Assembly (NCBI RefSeq): GCF_030035675.1
Contig: NC_084489.1
Location: 38,446,340-38,510,339 of the forward strand
Direction: 5' to 3'
Length of the DNA: 64,000 bases
Origin: Rhineura floridana
Taxonomy: Eukaryota; Chordata; Lepidosauria; Squamata; Rhineuridae
Part shown: positions 46,301 through 58,300 of the stretch, one piece after another
How the letters are laid out: each line of letters opens with the position of its first letter
Numbering within the stretch: the stretch's first letter is position 1
Notes under the pieces: generated by a model
What the model saw: the letters and a program-made list of their open reading frames with translations, nothing else
Told to the model about the DNA's origin: nothing
The model's database searches: none
Program-made: the position numbers and the translations under genes

Positions 46301-49300
46301 TGCCCCATACGTGCTCTAAAAGTTCCTTACTCCTGAACTACAGCTCCCTTCACCCTTGCCCATTGACCATGCTGGCTGGGGCTAATGGGAATTGTAGCCT
46401 AGAAGCATCTGTAGGGCCTCATGTTGGTTGCTCCTGAAGTAGGATGCAAAGGTAACAGCCTGTCCTCATCACTTACTCCCCTGCTGCTGCTATTCAGAGA
46501 TATACTGTCTGTGAACATAGAGGTTATGTTTATTTATTTGATTCCATTTATGAATTGCTTTCCATAAAATATCTCAAAGTCATTTAACCTTTTAGTAGTA
46601 ATAGACTATGAATTTGCATGGCCATTTAAAAAAGTCATCAGAATGGTGGCATTCACCACATCTTGTATCAGTGAATTCCATAACATGCCATTGTTTTGTG
46701 AGGCATTGTTTTGTTTGTTCTGAATCTAGTGCTGATCAGTTTCGTTAGTCACCCTGAATTCTAGTTGTCTGAGAGTGCAAGAGAGATCTCTGTCCAGTCT
46801 CTTAGTATCTTTCATAATTTTATAAACCATTATATTTTCCTATGTTAATAATTGGCATTTTCTGTTCTGAAAAGTCCCAGATATTTTAGGCTTTCTTTGT
46901 ATGGAATTTGGTTTAAACTTTTGATCACCTTGGTTGCACCTTTTTGTATCTTCTCCAGCTCTTGGCTATTCATTTTTACAGGGATGAGGAAATTGTGACC
47001 CTGTAGATATTGCTGGGCTGCAGCTACCGCCAGCCTCAGAAAGCATTGTCGTGTATGATGGGAGTTTTAGTCCAACAACATCTGAAGAGCCACAGGTTCC
47101 CAATCTCTGCTTTATCAAATAATTCCTAACACTTAATTTGGTGTATTTTGTACAGATTACTCACTTTTTCTGTGAGCTGTCTGCCATGTCCCTCCAAATC
47201 TCTCCATTGGGTGGTCATGGCTAATTTAGTGTAGGGTTACAATATTTGGCCCTGGCTTGCTTCTCTTTGCACTCTCATCATAGCTCATTTGCCATTCTGT
47301 TGTCCATTCATCAAATTTGCAGCTCTTCCAGTCTGATTTTGATTTTGTAGTCCTGAGTAAATGGATGCCCTCTAGAGATGGCTCACATTGGCTTGGCTAA
47401 TAAGCAGAGCTCTTTCTATAAAATAAAAATTTTAGCTTGACTTCAGAAAATAAACTGACAAACCAGGAATTCTTCGCCAACTCAGATTTTAATCTAAGTC
47501 AGGAATTTAGGGACCTCCATGATGTTCACCTTTTCTTTTGAGGTGAGAGCATTACTAATCCTCAAAGCTCGTATCCAGGCCCAAGTCTGACGAGCTTTGC
47601 TGGCATCTCTAGTGTTATCCTCAGACTTGGTGACCTCACTGCTCACCCGGTTTGGAGACAATTTTTGAATGTTAAATAGCAATGGTTCCCAAAAAGATTG
47701 AGATACTTGCAACAGCTTGCTTCTTCTCACTGGGAAAACTCCATTTAGTAGTTGTCTCTGCTTCCGGTTATTTTAACTAGTTACTCAACTGTAGGAAAAC
47801 CTTTCTGGTTACTCATGTCAGAGGAGCCTCTGATGAGGGTCTGTTGCAAGTCCACCTATATAATGTCATATAAATTTCCACTGCATCGAAGCTACATTCT
47901 TGTGTCTAATCACACTGTATTATTCTATTATATATTTAAAATATTTCTACTGTGCCTATTAATTTCAAAATACTTTGCAAAGATGATTTCAAAGCATTGA
48001 TACAGTGCATAAATATAAGTTACGTAGCTTGTTTTGCTTGCAAAGATAAATGTTATTTCCGTGTTTTAATGATCAGAATCCGCTGAAACTTATAATTTGA
48101 TATTAAGCACTGTGGTATCAGATCTTCTGTCCACAGAATGATTCTGTTGATGCCTTTGAGATTACTGACCAGTTTTAATATGACACTTTTACACATATGC
48201 TTTCAAGATTAGGGCCAGCTTTAACCCAGAGGAAGATATCATCAGACTACGGTCATTTCTGAAAATGGGCTTTTGTTAATGAAAGTGCCAAATGATGTTT
48301 GATCTTGTGGCAATCATATATGCATTAAAACAGTTTATTGTCTTCTAGCTTTTATTTCTCAAGTAATGGGGTGTATATATATTTTATACACTTTGACAGT
48401 TTATTAAAACTTGTTGGATTTTTGTTCATTTAATGATGGCAAATGTCAAAACAGCATTTGCTGTGCTAAGCATAAGCACAGTAGTGAACAAATCTATCCA
48501 ATTTAGAGTTTGAAATATCTTTCAATTATGTTATGCCTGGGACTGATAAAGTAACTCTATTAGATAGTTTGGATATTATTGCCTTATGAAAAAAGCCATA
48601 ATAGAGGTATTTATCTTCTGAAAATTATCATTTCTTCTTTTGACTCATCTGTCTCTCTCTTTTTTTATTCTTCCATGATTTAGATGTCGACACATTTATA
48701 TCAGACACCCTAAAAGGAGAAAATTTGTCCAAAAGAGCAAAGGAAAAGAGGGATGCTTTGATTAAGAAGATAAAAGACATCAAGTCCAAGTAAGTGATTA
48801 TATAGGTATTCTGTACATTTAGTGTAGAAACACTAAATGCAACAAACCTGTGATGTCGATCTTCATTGTTTTTCCTATTTTACCAGTGGAACAATGGAAA
48901 CTGAAAGATGAGCACTATGGGCACCCAATGGCTGTGTTTGCACATAACTGTAAACCAGAATTTCTGGATTATGGTTTATTGTGAATGAGTAGAGTGCTGG
49001 TGCAGGCTGCCTGATCATTCCTACTTCACTCTTTCCCCCAGTGAGAGCATAATAAAGCAACCAACAAGGAAGCCTTGGCTTCCCATTGCATCTGGATCAG
49101 AGTTTGTTGCTTCCTAACAGGAAATGATTGCTAGCCAACCTTAAACCATGGCTTGATGTTGGCTTACGGATAGTGACTTGTTACAGAACAACAAACCATG
49201 ATCCTAGGTTCAGGTGTAATAGGAAGCCAAGGCTTCTTGTTTTGTTCCCTCTCACTCATGCTAGGGGAGGAGTGGGAGCAGTTAAGTAGCATGCAGTATC

Positions 49301-52300
49301 ATGATACTTGCTCAAAAGAAATCATGATTAGCCAGAAGCTGTGGCTTATCATTATGTGCAAATGTGGCCTATAAATCCCAGATCCTTTCTGTCATTTAAA
49401 CTGTTTTGATTCTGCCGGTCCGCTTTGGGATTTGCCACATGGCTGGCCTACTTCACCATAAAAGCATGCGTTTCTTCATTGCTGTGCGGAATCCTGCAGA
49501 GAAGAGCCCTCCTTTCTGCAGCCAGCCAAGAAACACAGTGTGCTCCCTCTTAGTAAGAACATAAGACGAATCTGCTGGATCATGCCAGTGGCCCATCTAG
49601 TGCAGCATCCTGTTCGCACAGTGGCCAACCAGATGCCCAAGGGAAGCCCGCAAGCAGGACCTAAGTGCCCTTCCTCCTATGGTTTCCAGCAACTATGGAG
49701 GCAGAGCATAGCCATCATGGCTAGTCACCACTGATAGCCTTATCCTTCATGAATTTGTCTAATCCTCTTTTAAAGCCATCCAAATTAGTGGCCATCATTG
49801 CCTCTTGTGGGAGCAAATTCCATAGTTCAACTATGTGCTGTGTGAAGAAGCTCTTTGTTTGGTTTGTCCTGAATCTTCCAACATTCAGCTGCATTGGATG
49901 TCAACAAGTTCTAGTGTTAGGAGAGAGGGAGAAAAACTTTTCTCTGTCCACGTTCTCCATGACATGCATACTTTTATACGTTTCTGTCTGGTCACCTCTT
50001 ATTTGCCTTTTCCCTAAACTAAAAAGCCCCAAATGCTGCAACCGTTCTTCATAGGGGAGTTGCACCATCCCCTTAATAATTTTGGTTGTCTGTTCCTGAA
50101 CCTTTTCCAACTCTACAATATCCTTTTTGAGGTGAGGCGACCAGAACTGTACACAGTATTCCAAATGTGGCTGTGGCTGCACCATAGATTTATATAATGG
50201 CATTTACTAGTAGCCTAGTAAAAAAAAAAAAGTGCCTTCTACTAAGCAGAATGATGGAGGAGGAAAAGCTGTCCCCCCTCTAGCAGCTGAGTGTCTGTGC
50301 TGGTTCCTGGAGGCTTTTCTTCCTTCACAGCTAGCATGGAAACGAATCAGCCAGGCAAAAGGATGGATGGAGCAATCTATCCCTCCTCCATAAGCTCACT
50401 CACTTGCCCGCATGGAGTTCCTAGTTGCTTATGGCTACCTGGTGAGTTAAATACAAGTCAGTACTAATTTGATGTGCCTCTGTCGAAGATCCATATGCTT
50501 GAAGGGCACGACCTGTAATTCCTTTTTCTGATTTTCCATTCTGACAAGTAATCTGAGAAAAGCAGTTTCTGCCTCTCTGGGGTTCTTTTGAGGATTTGTT
50601 TGTCTTTGCTTGGAGTTGATAGTGCGCATGGGTGGGTTGCTTGCATCCATTTTGGCATTTCAGAGCAGCCTATGGCATCTTGTTAACACAAAAACAGAGA
50701 TGGGGGAAATGCAATCATGTGATAGCAGTGTGCCTTGAAACCTCTTAAACTAGAATGTGGACAAAAAACTGTTTCTAAAGGCACATCTAAATAGCAGCGG
50801 CCTGCATTTGCAGCTTAGCAATCTGTTTTTTTTTCTTGGACTTTTGATATTCAGTGTAGGAAGCCTGCAGTCTGGATTGAATAGCCTATCCTGGTCTTAT
50901 GCCAGTGCTTGTCAGCTTTGTGGGTTTATAGACACCAGCATATACTGAAGTATGCAACACATCTGGGATATGCAGATGGAAATGGCTGAATTGGTGTACC
51001 CAGTCTCTAAAATTAGGAATGCCAGACCTCTTTGTTGACCCAGCATAGACAGATTATTTACCTAATAAGAGAGATCTTGGCATAGTGCCCAACTTGTGAA
51101 TAATAGTTTCCTGAAAAATGAAGAATTGCAGAAGAATAGAGTGAGATTTCTGTGGTTTCTATGTAAATAGACTGGCATTTGAAATAAACTTGCTCTGTAC
51201 AGAAACCCTTAACATACCTGGGCCTCCAGTGACAAAGCTAGATCCAGAACCACCCCCAGACTGCATACCTGCTGATTCAGGGGAAGTGCAACCTTGTCCA
51301 GGGCAGGCAGTTAACTAATTTCTTGCACACAGGAACCACTCACCCACAGTGCCTCCATCTTGCCCAGATTCAAGCTCAGCTTATTTTCCCTCATCCATTC
51401 CACCACTGCATCCAGGCACTGGTTCAGGGCCTGCATGGCCTCTCCTGATTCAGATGTTATGAAGAAGTAGAGCTAAATGTCATTAGTATACTGATGCACC
51501 TTGCCCCAGAACTCCTAATGACTGCCCCCAGTTGCTTCATATAAATAGCACTGGGGATAAAATAGTGCCCTGTGGTACCCCATAGTCTAACTGCTAGGAA
51601 GCTGAAAAGCACTCTTCCAATGCTGCTCTCTGGACTTGGTCCCATAGGTGGGACTAGTTTGTTGGCCTGTTAAAGAAAATACAGGACAGATATTCTGTGT
51701 GCACAGTTTGAAATCTAAGCTGAGCAAATGCATCTCTAACAGGAGATGCCCCATATAAGAACAAAACCAGTATGGGTTTCCAGATGCTGTGTGTTATGGG
51801 CAAGTTCTTGCACAGAGGTACTGTGGCATGCTGTGTCATTTATTTATTTATTTCAGTAATTTATACACCACCTAACACCCTGCTTTCTAAGCGGTGTACA
51901 ATGAGGTTACAAAAGGTAATCTGTAAACCATCTCAAAAGTTCCATTATTCATTGCTCTTATATCCATACTATATACCAGGGCTAGCCAACATGATGCCCT
52001 TCCAATGTTGGATTACAACTTTCATCATCTCTGCCCATTGGTCACACTTGCTGAGGCTGAGGCTGAAGGGAGTTGTAGTCCAGCAACAACTGGAGGGGAC
52101 CACATTGACTACCCTGTGTACAGTGTACCCTGGAGGGCACCACACTGACTTAGCTGTACAAATGTGCTCCTCCTGCCCTGTGCTCGCATGAGTGGCTGTG
52201 TATAGTTTGTCTTTTTTGCTGTTAGTTTTGTTCCTCCCTTGTATTTATGATGTTTGCAGCTTCACTCTTTTTTGTTTGAAGTGTTCTTGCCAAGTTTAAC

Positions 52301-55300
52301 CTAATTTGTTTTTTTGTTCGTTTGATTTCTATAAAATGTTACCTAAGCTTTCTATCTGTCAATATGCATTGTGTAGAGCTGGACTTGAACACTTTCCAGT
52401 TTTCCAAATTAATATATTGATCTTGATCTTTAAATTAGAATCTATGTGCATCCCAATCAGACACATATGTTGTTTGCTGCTGCTGTACATTATAAACACG
52501 GAAACATTAAAGTCCTGAAAGGCATCTGAAAACTTGCAAGAGATTCTCTTGACAAGTCAGTAAACATGAAAATACTCAAAGGGCTTCTGATTGTTTTCAG
52601 TCTATTTTATTTGTCCTTGTTTTTAAAATAATCAGACTTCTTAAGACCTCCCAAATACTTACATTATTCTCTCTTCCCCATCCCCCCCTTTTCTTCCTCA
52701 GCTACCCTCAGGAGTTTCCTGAAAGAGGTAAGGATACGACTTCTTATTTGCATGTGGCATAAATAATTTGCTCAGTGGTAGGCTTTCAAGCTGATAACAG
52801 TTTTATTCAATCAAATGTACAATTTAAAACCCCCAAATTCAAGGGTCCAGACTATGCACATGTTGACTCTCTCATGGCTGAGGATGCTAGCTCCCCCTGC
52901 TGGAGGAAAACGTGGAAAGCTTTTCAGATTTTCCATTTGTGAAGTTCTTGTTTTTTTTAAAAAATGGGAAAAGACACACCCCAATAAGAACCAGCCAAAA
53001 CATTGCAGACTAAAAATAAAAATAAGATTATTTCCTTTAGCAGGTCATTAAGATTGGCTTTCTAACATGAACCCCAAACTATTCGATAAAGTTTTAAATG
53101 AACTTTTCAACATAAATTGAATGTGTCCAAAATAGGAATTATTTATTAATGAGAAGTTTGTGAAATAGTTACATATTCATGTAGATTTTTTTTTCCTGGA
53201 AGGGGACTAATCAAGAGAATTTGATTTTTGCATTTGCCAATATTGTGCTTGATTTTTTTTTTTAGTGTTTAGCATCTGGGAACAAGATCTGAAATGCAGT
53301 TTGCATATTATTGTCTAGTGAGTATATTGAAACAGGCCTTTATAGTCTCATTAAAAGCAGACTGGTACAGTGGCCTGTTCTGAAGCTGAAACAGCCCTAT
53401 TTGGACCGTGCTAATTCATGAGGTCATGACCTCCAGCGTGTGAATGCTAGTATGAGGGTCACAGCATGAGGTCAAGAAAGGGTATGTGGAACTACAGTAG
53501 GCTGTTCCCCCCCCCAAATCAGGTAGGGATTCTAGCCAGAACATAATAAGAGTTTACTTCATTTTATTTTGAGGGTTTATATGTCAGCCTTCAACAGGGA
53601 TACGTTTGGCATGGATTGGTGCCAATGTTGCAAGTGGCGCAGCTTTGAAACAGCAAATGTGTTCATTGTTTAGAAGTGAACATACATTCAAACAAAATTT
53701 ACCTCCAGTTTCCAGTGCAGATGTTTTCGGAGGGCAGCAACAATAGAATTTGGAAACAAAAGGATAAAAGCACCAGTTGTTTTCTTTAAAAAATCCTACC
53801 TTTACAGTTAATAAAATACTATTTTGACTTGTTTAAATAAAAAAGCCAAATCAATATTGTGAAACAAATACTAATGAACAAAGTTTTCAAAATCGATCCT
53901 AGTCCCAGAGAAGCATAGATGGGAGTTCTGTATGGAAGTGGGGCTTTGTTTCCAAATAGCAATGCTCGCCACTGCAGTACAAACGGTTAAAGTTCGGATT
54001 GGGCTATCCAGGTAATTGCTTCCTAAGAGTGTGGATAGGAACATAGGAAGCTGCCTTATACTGAGTCAGGCCATTGGTCCCTCTAGCTCAGTCATGTCTA
54101 CACTGATTGGCAGCAGTTTCTCCAGGGTTTCAGACAGAGTTCTCTCCTAGTCCTTCCTGGAGATGCCAGGGATTGAACTTGAGACCTTTTGCATGCAAGG
54201 CAGATGCTCTGCAAGGTTTTGCGTGTAGGCTTTCTAGATGGATGGCTATAGGTTCTTCACTCTGATCTTCCCTCTAGCCACATGTTCTTTTCTCTGATCC
54301 AGCAACTGGGGCTGTGTGTAGGGAGTTCTTCTTTGAAAGCTGGAATGCTGGGTGATCTGCTTTATGTGAGGAAGAGTAGGCTGCTACTGTTTTGCTTCAC
54401 GTCCCTGCAGGACCCTTTTGAGATGCTTGGGGATTTAATGTTCATATGATCTCCCTACCCACCCCCACTGCTCCTCAGTTGAAATATGCTGCTTATAAAT
54501 GTTGACATAGACCCAACCATGTGTGAGGCCTGGGCTGATTGACATCCCCCCAAAAGAGCTTGATTACTTACCAGAGAGCCAATTCCAGCTTTAAGAGAAT
54601 GGCTTTGTACATGCACCCCTGGCTTCCCTGCTCAAGTTCCATTGGATTGAAGCAAGGAGAGTAAAACAATGTGTGATGCTGTGTGCATGCATTTGTGTGC
54701 TCCCTGTTTTTTTTAAAATGTAAAAATCTGTGATGGTGATACCCAGCCACCATAGCATCCCATAATCCATGGTCCATAGTAACAGTCCAGGACAGCAAAG
54801 ACCAATTCCTTCACAGGGTCTCTTGTAAGAAAAATGGAACCCCAAAATCCATCTTCATTCAAATCTAGTTGTACTCCTCAGAATGTGGGTTTAGATAGGC
54901 ACTAGGTTAAATTGGGTGTGTAAACTCAGAAAATTTGTGAGTAAGCATTCTTAATGCTCCTGTGTGAAAGTGTAAGTCTGTGGCCCAGTTCACATACAAT
55001 GTAAACCACAGTTTATTTTAAACTGTGGTTTAATGCACACGAGCTCTTTGCTCCTCCTGCTCCTGACTCTGCTGTGTGGTGGAGGAATCACACCAGTCTG
55101 GCTTGTCGTGACATATGAACCTGGGCTCTTAATGTGTTTCTCTCTGAACAAACCATGAGCTGTAAGCCAAGAACACACCTTGCCTTCCATAGTTTATTTT
55201 AAACCAGGGGTGTGGAACCATTTTTGGCTCAATGCACCTGGTTTCCACCTCCATGGGCCAACTTTGACAGGTGGATGAGACAACCCACCTGTCAATATTC

Positions 55301-58300
55301 TGACATTGTCATATCAGGTGTTTGGGGAGTGCTGTGCAAAGTGCTTTGCAAACGTGGTGCTCAGGACTTCTTGAGCATTAAGCATTGGCCTGACAAACCT
55401 GTTTTCTTCAGAGAAGGGCTGCATGATGAAATTCACCACGGAGAACCCGTTTGTGCAGCCAATCCAACAGGCTTGTCTTCAACTGATTCAGCAGGTGACT
55501 TCATCCCTGCTTTCTGCAGGGATTGGCTGCGCAATTAAGTTTCCCGTGGGGAACTTGGTCGCACAGTTGATCCAGCTGCATCGCTACTTGCCCCACACCT
55601 GATGTCACATATGGTGTCAAGTGGGTGTGGGTGGCTGTGGTTTAGGGGAAACAGCCTCACAGGTCAAATTGGGACCATGCCAACCCAAATGCCCTACCCC
55701 TGTTTTAAACTATGGTTTAACATTGTGTGTGATCCATGCCCATGGGTGTGTGATGGAGTACTGACATGTTCAATCATGGGTAAGTCTGCACAGATAGCTT
55801 TACTCTGCAAAGGAAAACTGTTCTTTTGCCTGTGGACTTTGATTTCAAACTGCATAGGCAAAGCAAGCCCCTCTTGCAGCAGGGATTAGCTCCACTCAAG
55901 AGCTCCAGTGTGGAGCTGATCCCAGCAAGAATTGCATTTTGTGCCAAATATAAAAGACTCAGATAAGGTTCCCAGTTGTTTCTTTGCAGTTGTACCTTTA
56001 CCTGTCCCACATCTGATGTCATATTTGGCTTGCGGACTGGAAGTTCCCCATGCCTTGTCATGAGCTCTGAGTCCAGCAGAGATCAAGACACAGGCAGAGG
56101 CTGAAGGACATAGGCCATTCTGAGTTTGAGGCTGATGAGCAGGGTCCCGCTGAATCTGAGGCTCTTTGGCAGGAGCTGCCTGGACCAAATCCCACAGCAC
56201 CGGGCCCATAGAACTAGAGCTAGACATCTCGCAGGGCCTGGGCCTGAGTAACTGAGTGCCTCCCAACCTACCTTGCTATTCCCAACAGCACAGGGAGCAC
56301 ACCTGGCAGGAGCCCAGCAAGTACAGAACAACCTACCTTCAGGCCAAAAGGCTGGCCCTTTGGGAACTGCAGTTCTCACAAAGAGGTGGAGCCTAGGAGA
56401 CAGAGGTCTCAGTCCACCTCTAACCTTTGTTGGAGCAAGTTGCTCACTTTGAGCTCTCCATGGTGTTGTTTTGTGCCTTCTTTTTAAGGCTACGGTATCA
56501 TGGCACAAAGTGCTTCTGGATGATGACACAAAAGTTGTTTTGTTTTTTTGTTTTTGAAGGGGGACACTAGAGAATCTGCAATTGCTACATAATGGGGTTT
56601 GTGGTTAATATAGCCTTTATTGCTTTTATGTAATCTGGGAGCATTGGGGGAGAGGGTGTGGCTTGTAGTGAAACACACACCTTGCATGCAGGTAGTGCCA
56701 GGTTCAGTTCCTGGCATCTCAGAGAAAAGGATGTCGGCATGGTTAGGAAAAACTCCTCTACCTGAGTCCCTGGAGAGCTGCCAGTAATCAGAGAAGGCAG
56801 TACTGGGCCTCAGGGCTGTTACTTTGCTATGAACAACTCATGACACACATTGCCTCTGGGCAAATTAAGACGATGAATGGCTGGGGGCTGATCAGCACTG
56901 TGCTTCATGGCACACCCAGCTACCCTTTATGTTAAAGTAAATGACAATTATGGCTTTAAAAAGGGGGGAGAAGGGGCAAGAGTTCCAGGGTTCAGTGCAA
57001 ACAACTGAGGGCTTGGACTGCCTGGTCCACCCCCTAATAATGCCCCTGCTCAACAAGATGGGCTAATGGTCTTGACTCTTAGATAGAGTACACGACCAAT
57101 GAAAATAACAGAAAATACAGTAGCGGTGACCATATATGAACATATGCTGCTCCTTACATAAGCTGTGTGCATACCATACATTTAATGTTTCCTCCAAAGA
57201 ATCCTGGAAGTTTGCTAAGGGTGCTGGGAATTGTAGCTCTGTGAGGGATAAACTACAGTTCCCAGGATTCTTTGGGGGAAGTGGTGCTTTACATGCCTAT
57301 ATCAGGAGCTTCATATATTCATATACAGTCACTGCTACCTTGTATTCAGCTATTTTCATTGGTGGCAAGGGGAATTACTCCTTGAGTTTAAAACCCGGGC
57401 TTCCCATTTATGTGAAACATGCTTAATGAATTTACAGACCAAAGTCTTGTGGAGCTAGTAGTCCCCCTTGCCCCTGAAAGAGTGGGGATAGACGTAACTA
57501 TCTGTTTTAAAATGTGCTGATTTTTTTTACTCAAGTAAAAGCAGCAATCAAAGTGTCTACATTGTATATGTTGCTTGCCTCATAAATGTGCATGCATAAT
57601 GGTAAATTTGCTAACAGAACTGGTGAAGTTGTTTCGAAGTGGCAAATTTTTCCCTATGGAAAGTGGAATAGCAAAAGATGAAGAGGCTTCTTTAAGGTGA
57701 CTTTCGAGCTGTTTCATTCCGAGGTTGCTGCTTAGACAGAGAATACTGTACATATGCCATGGGATTTGGGGGTCTCCCAGCAGCAACAGTTTGTTTGACT
57801 GAGATATATGTGGATCATTGCTTTATTGCAGATTTTGCAGCAGAAGGCAAATCCTAATGCCAAAACTCCATGTGTTGCCAAAACTATGAGCCAGAGAGAG
57901 TTTACTTGTGTTGGAAAGGCACTATAAAATACCAATTCCTTGATATTTAGCTGATGTAAAGTCAATCTGAAGTCTTTATAGCGATAACTGGGAATTAAAG
58001 GGAGCTTCCATTAACAATGGAGTTAAGGGTCTAGATTCCCGTATTAGTGCAACACCATTATCTGTTAGGATCAATAAGCAAATAATACTACAAATGAAAA
58101 GTTGATCTTTAATAGAAAAGGGTCAGGTACCGTGTGTCATATTGCGAGCAACTTAAAATATTCTGTTAGCAAAACATAAGTGATTAAATCACGGAAGAAA
58201 GAAAATACGAACAGTGTTTTTTTCCCCGGTAACCATTAACTGTGTTTAATTAATGAAACTTTTTTTTTAAAGTTCTAGGATAAATCAAAGGTTGTTCTGG

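Larger units (their letters stand above)
40138..48683 (+). other. SKAP2 intron 1
   Basis: 8.5 kb without recognisable exons. It holds a G-run (40405-40432), a palindromic hAT-like relic (41155-41297), a CR1 3' end (41424-41640, minus), a hAT-like element broken by an L2 end (42070-42392), a tRNA-SINE (43660-43795), a 5S-SINE scrap (45500-45555), an old CR1 with inserted palindromes (46080-47110) and several short relics of the AGTAGACCCA palindrome (near 41,950, 44,260 and 45,830). Stretches 42460-43640, 44310-45480 and 47120-48650 show nothing I recognise. Confidence 0.7.
48790..52701 (+). other. SKAP2 intron 2
   Basis: 3.9 kb holding a DNA-transposon relic (48935-49372), a CR1 3' end (49556-50206, minus), an L2 piece (51216-51660, minus), an L2 tail (51838-51935) and a palindromic relic (51979-52120). 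Nothing recognisable is seen in 50220-51200 or 52130-52690. Confidence 0.65.

Noticed and set aside
55886-56529. Overlapping 126- and 148-codon minus-strand frames in intron 3
   Set aside because: G+C-rich chance frames in several overlapping phases, with no domain, no splice logic and antisense to SKAP2.
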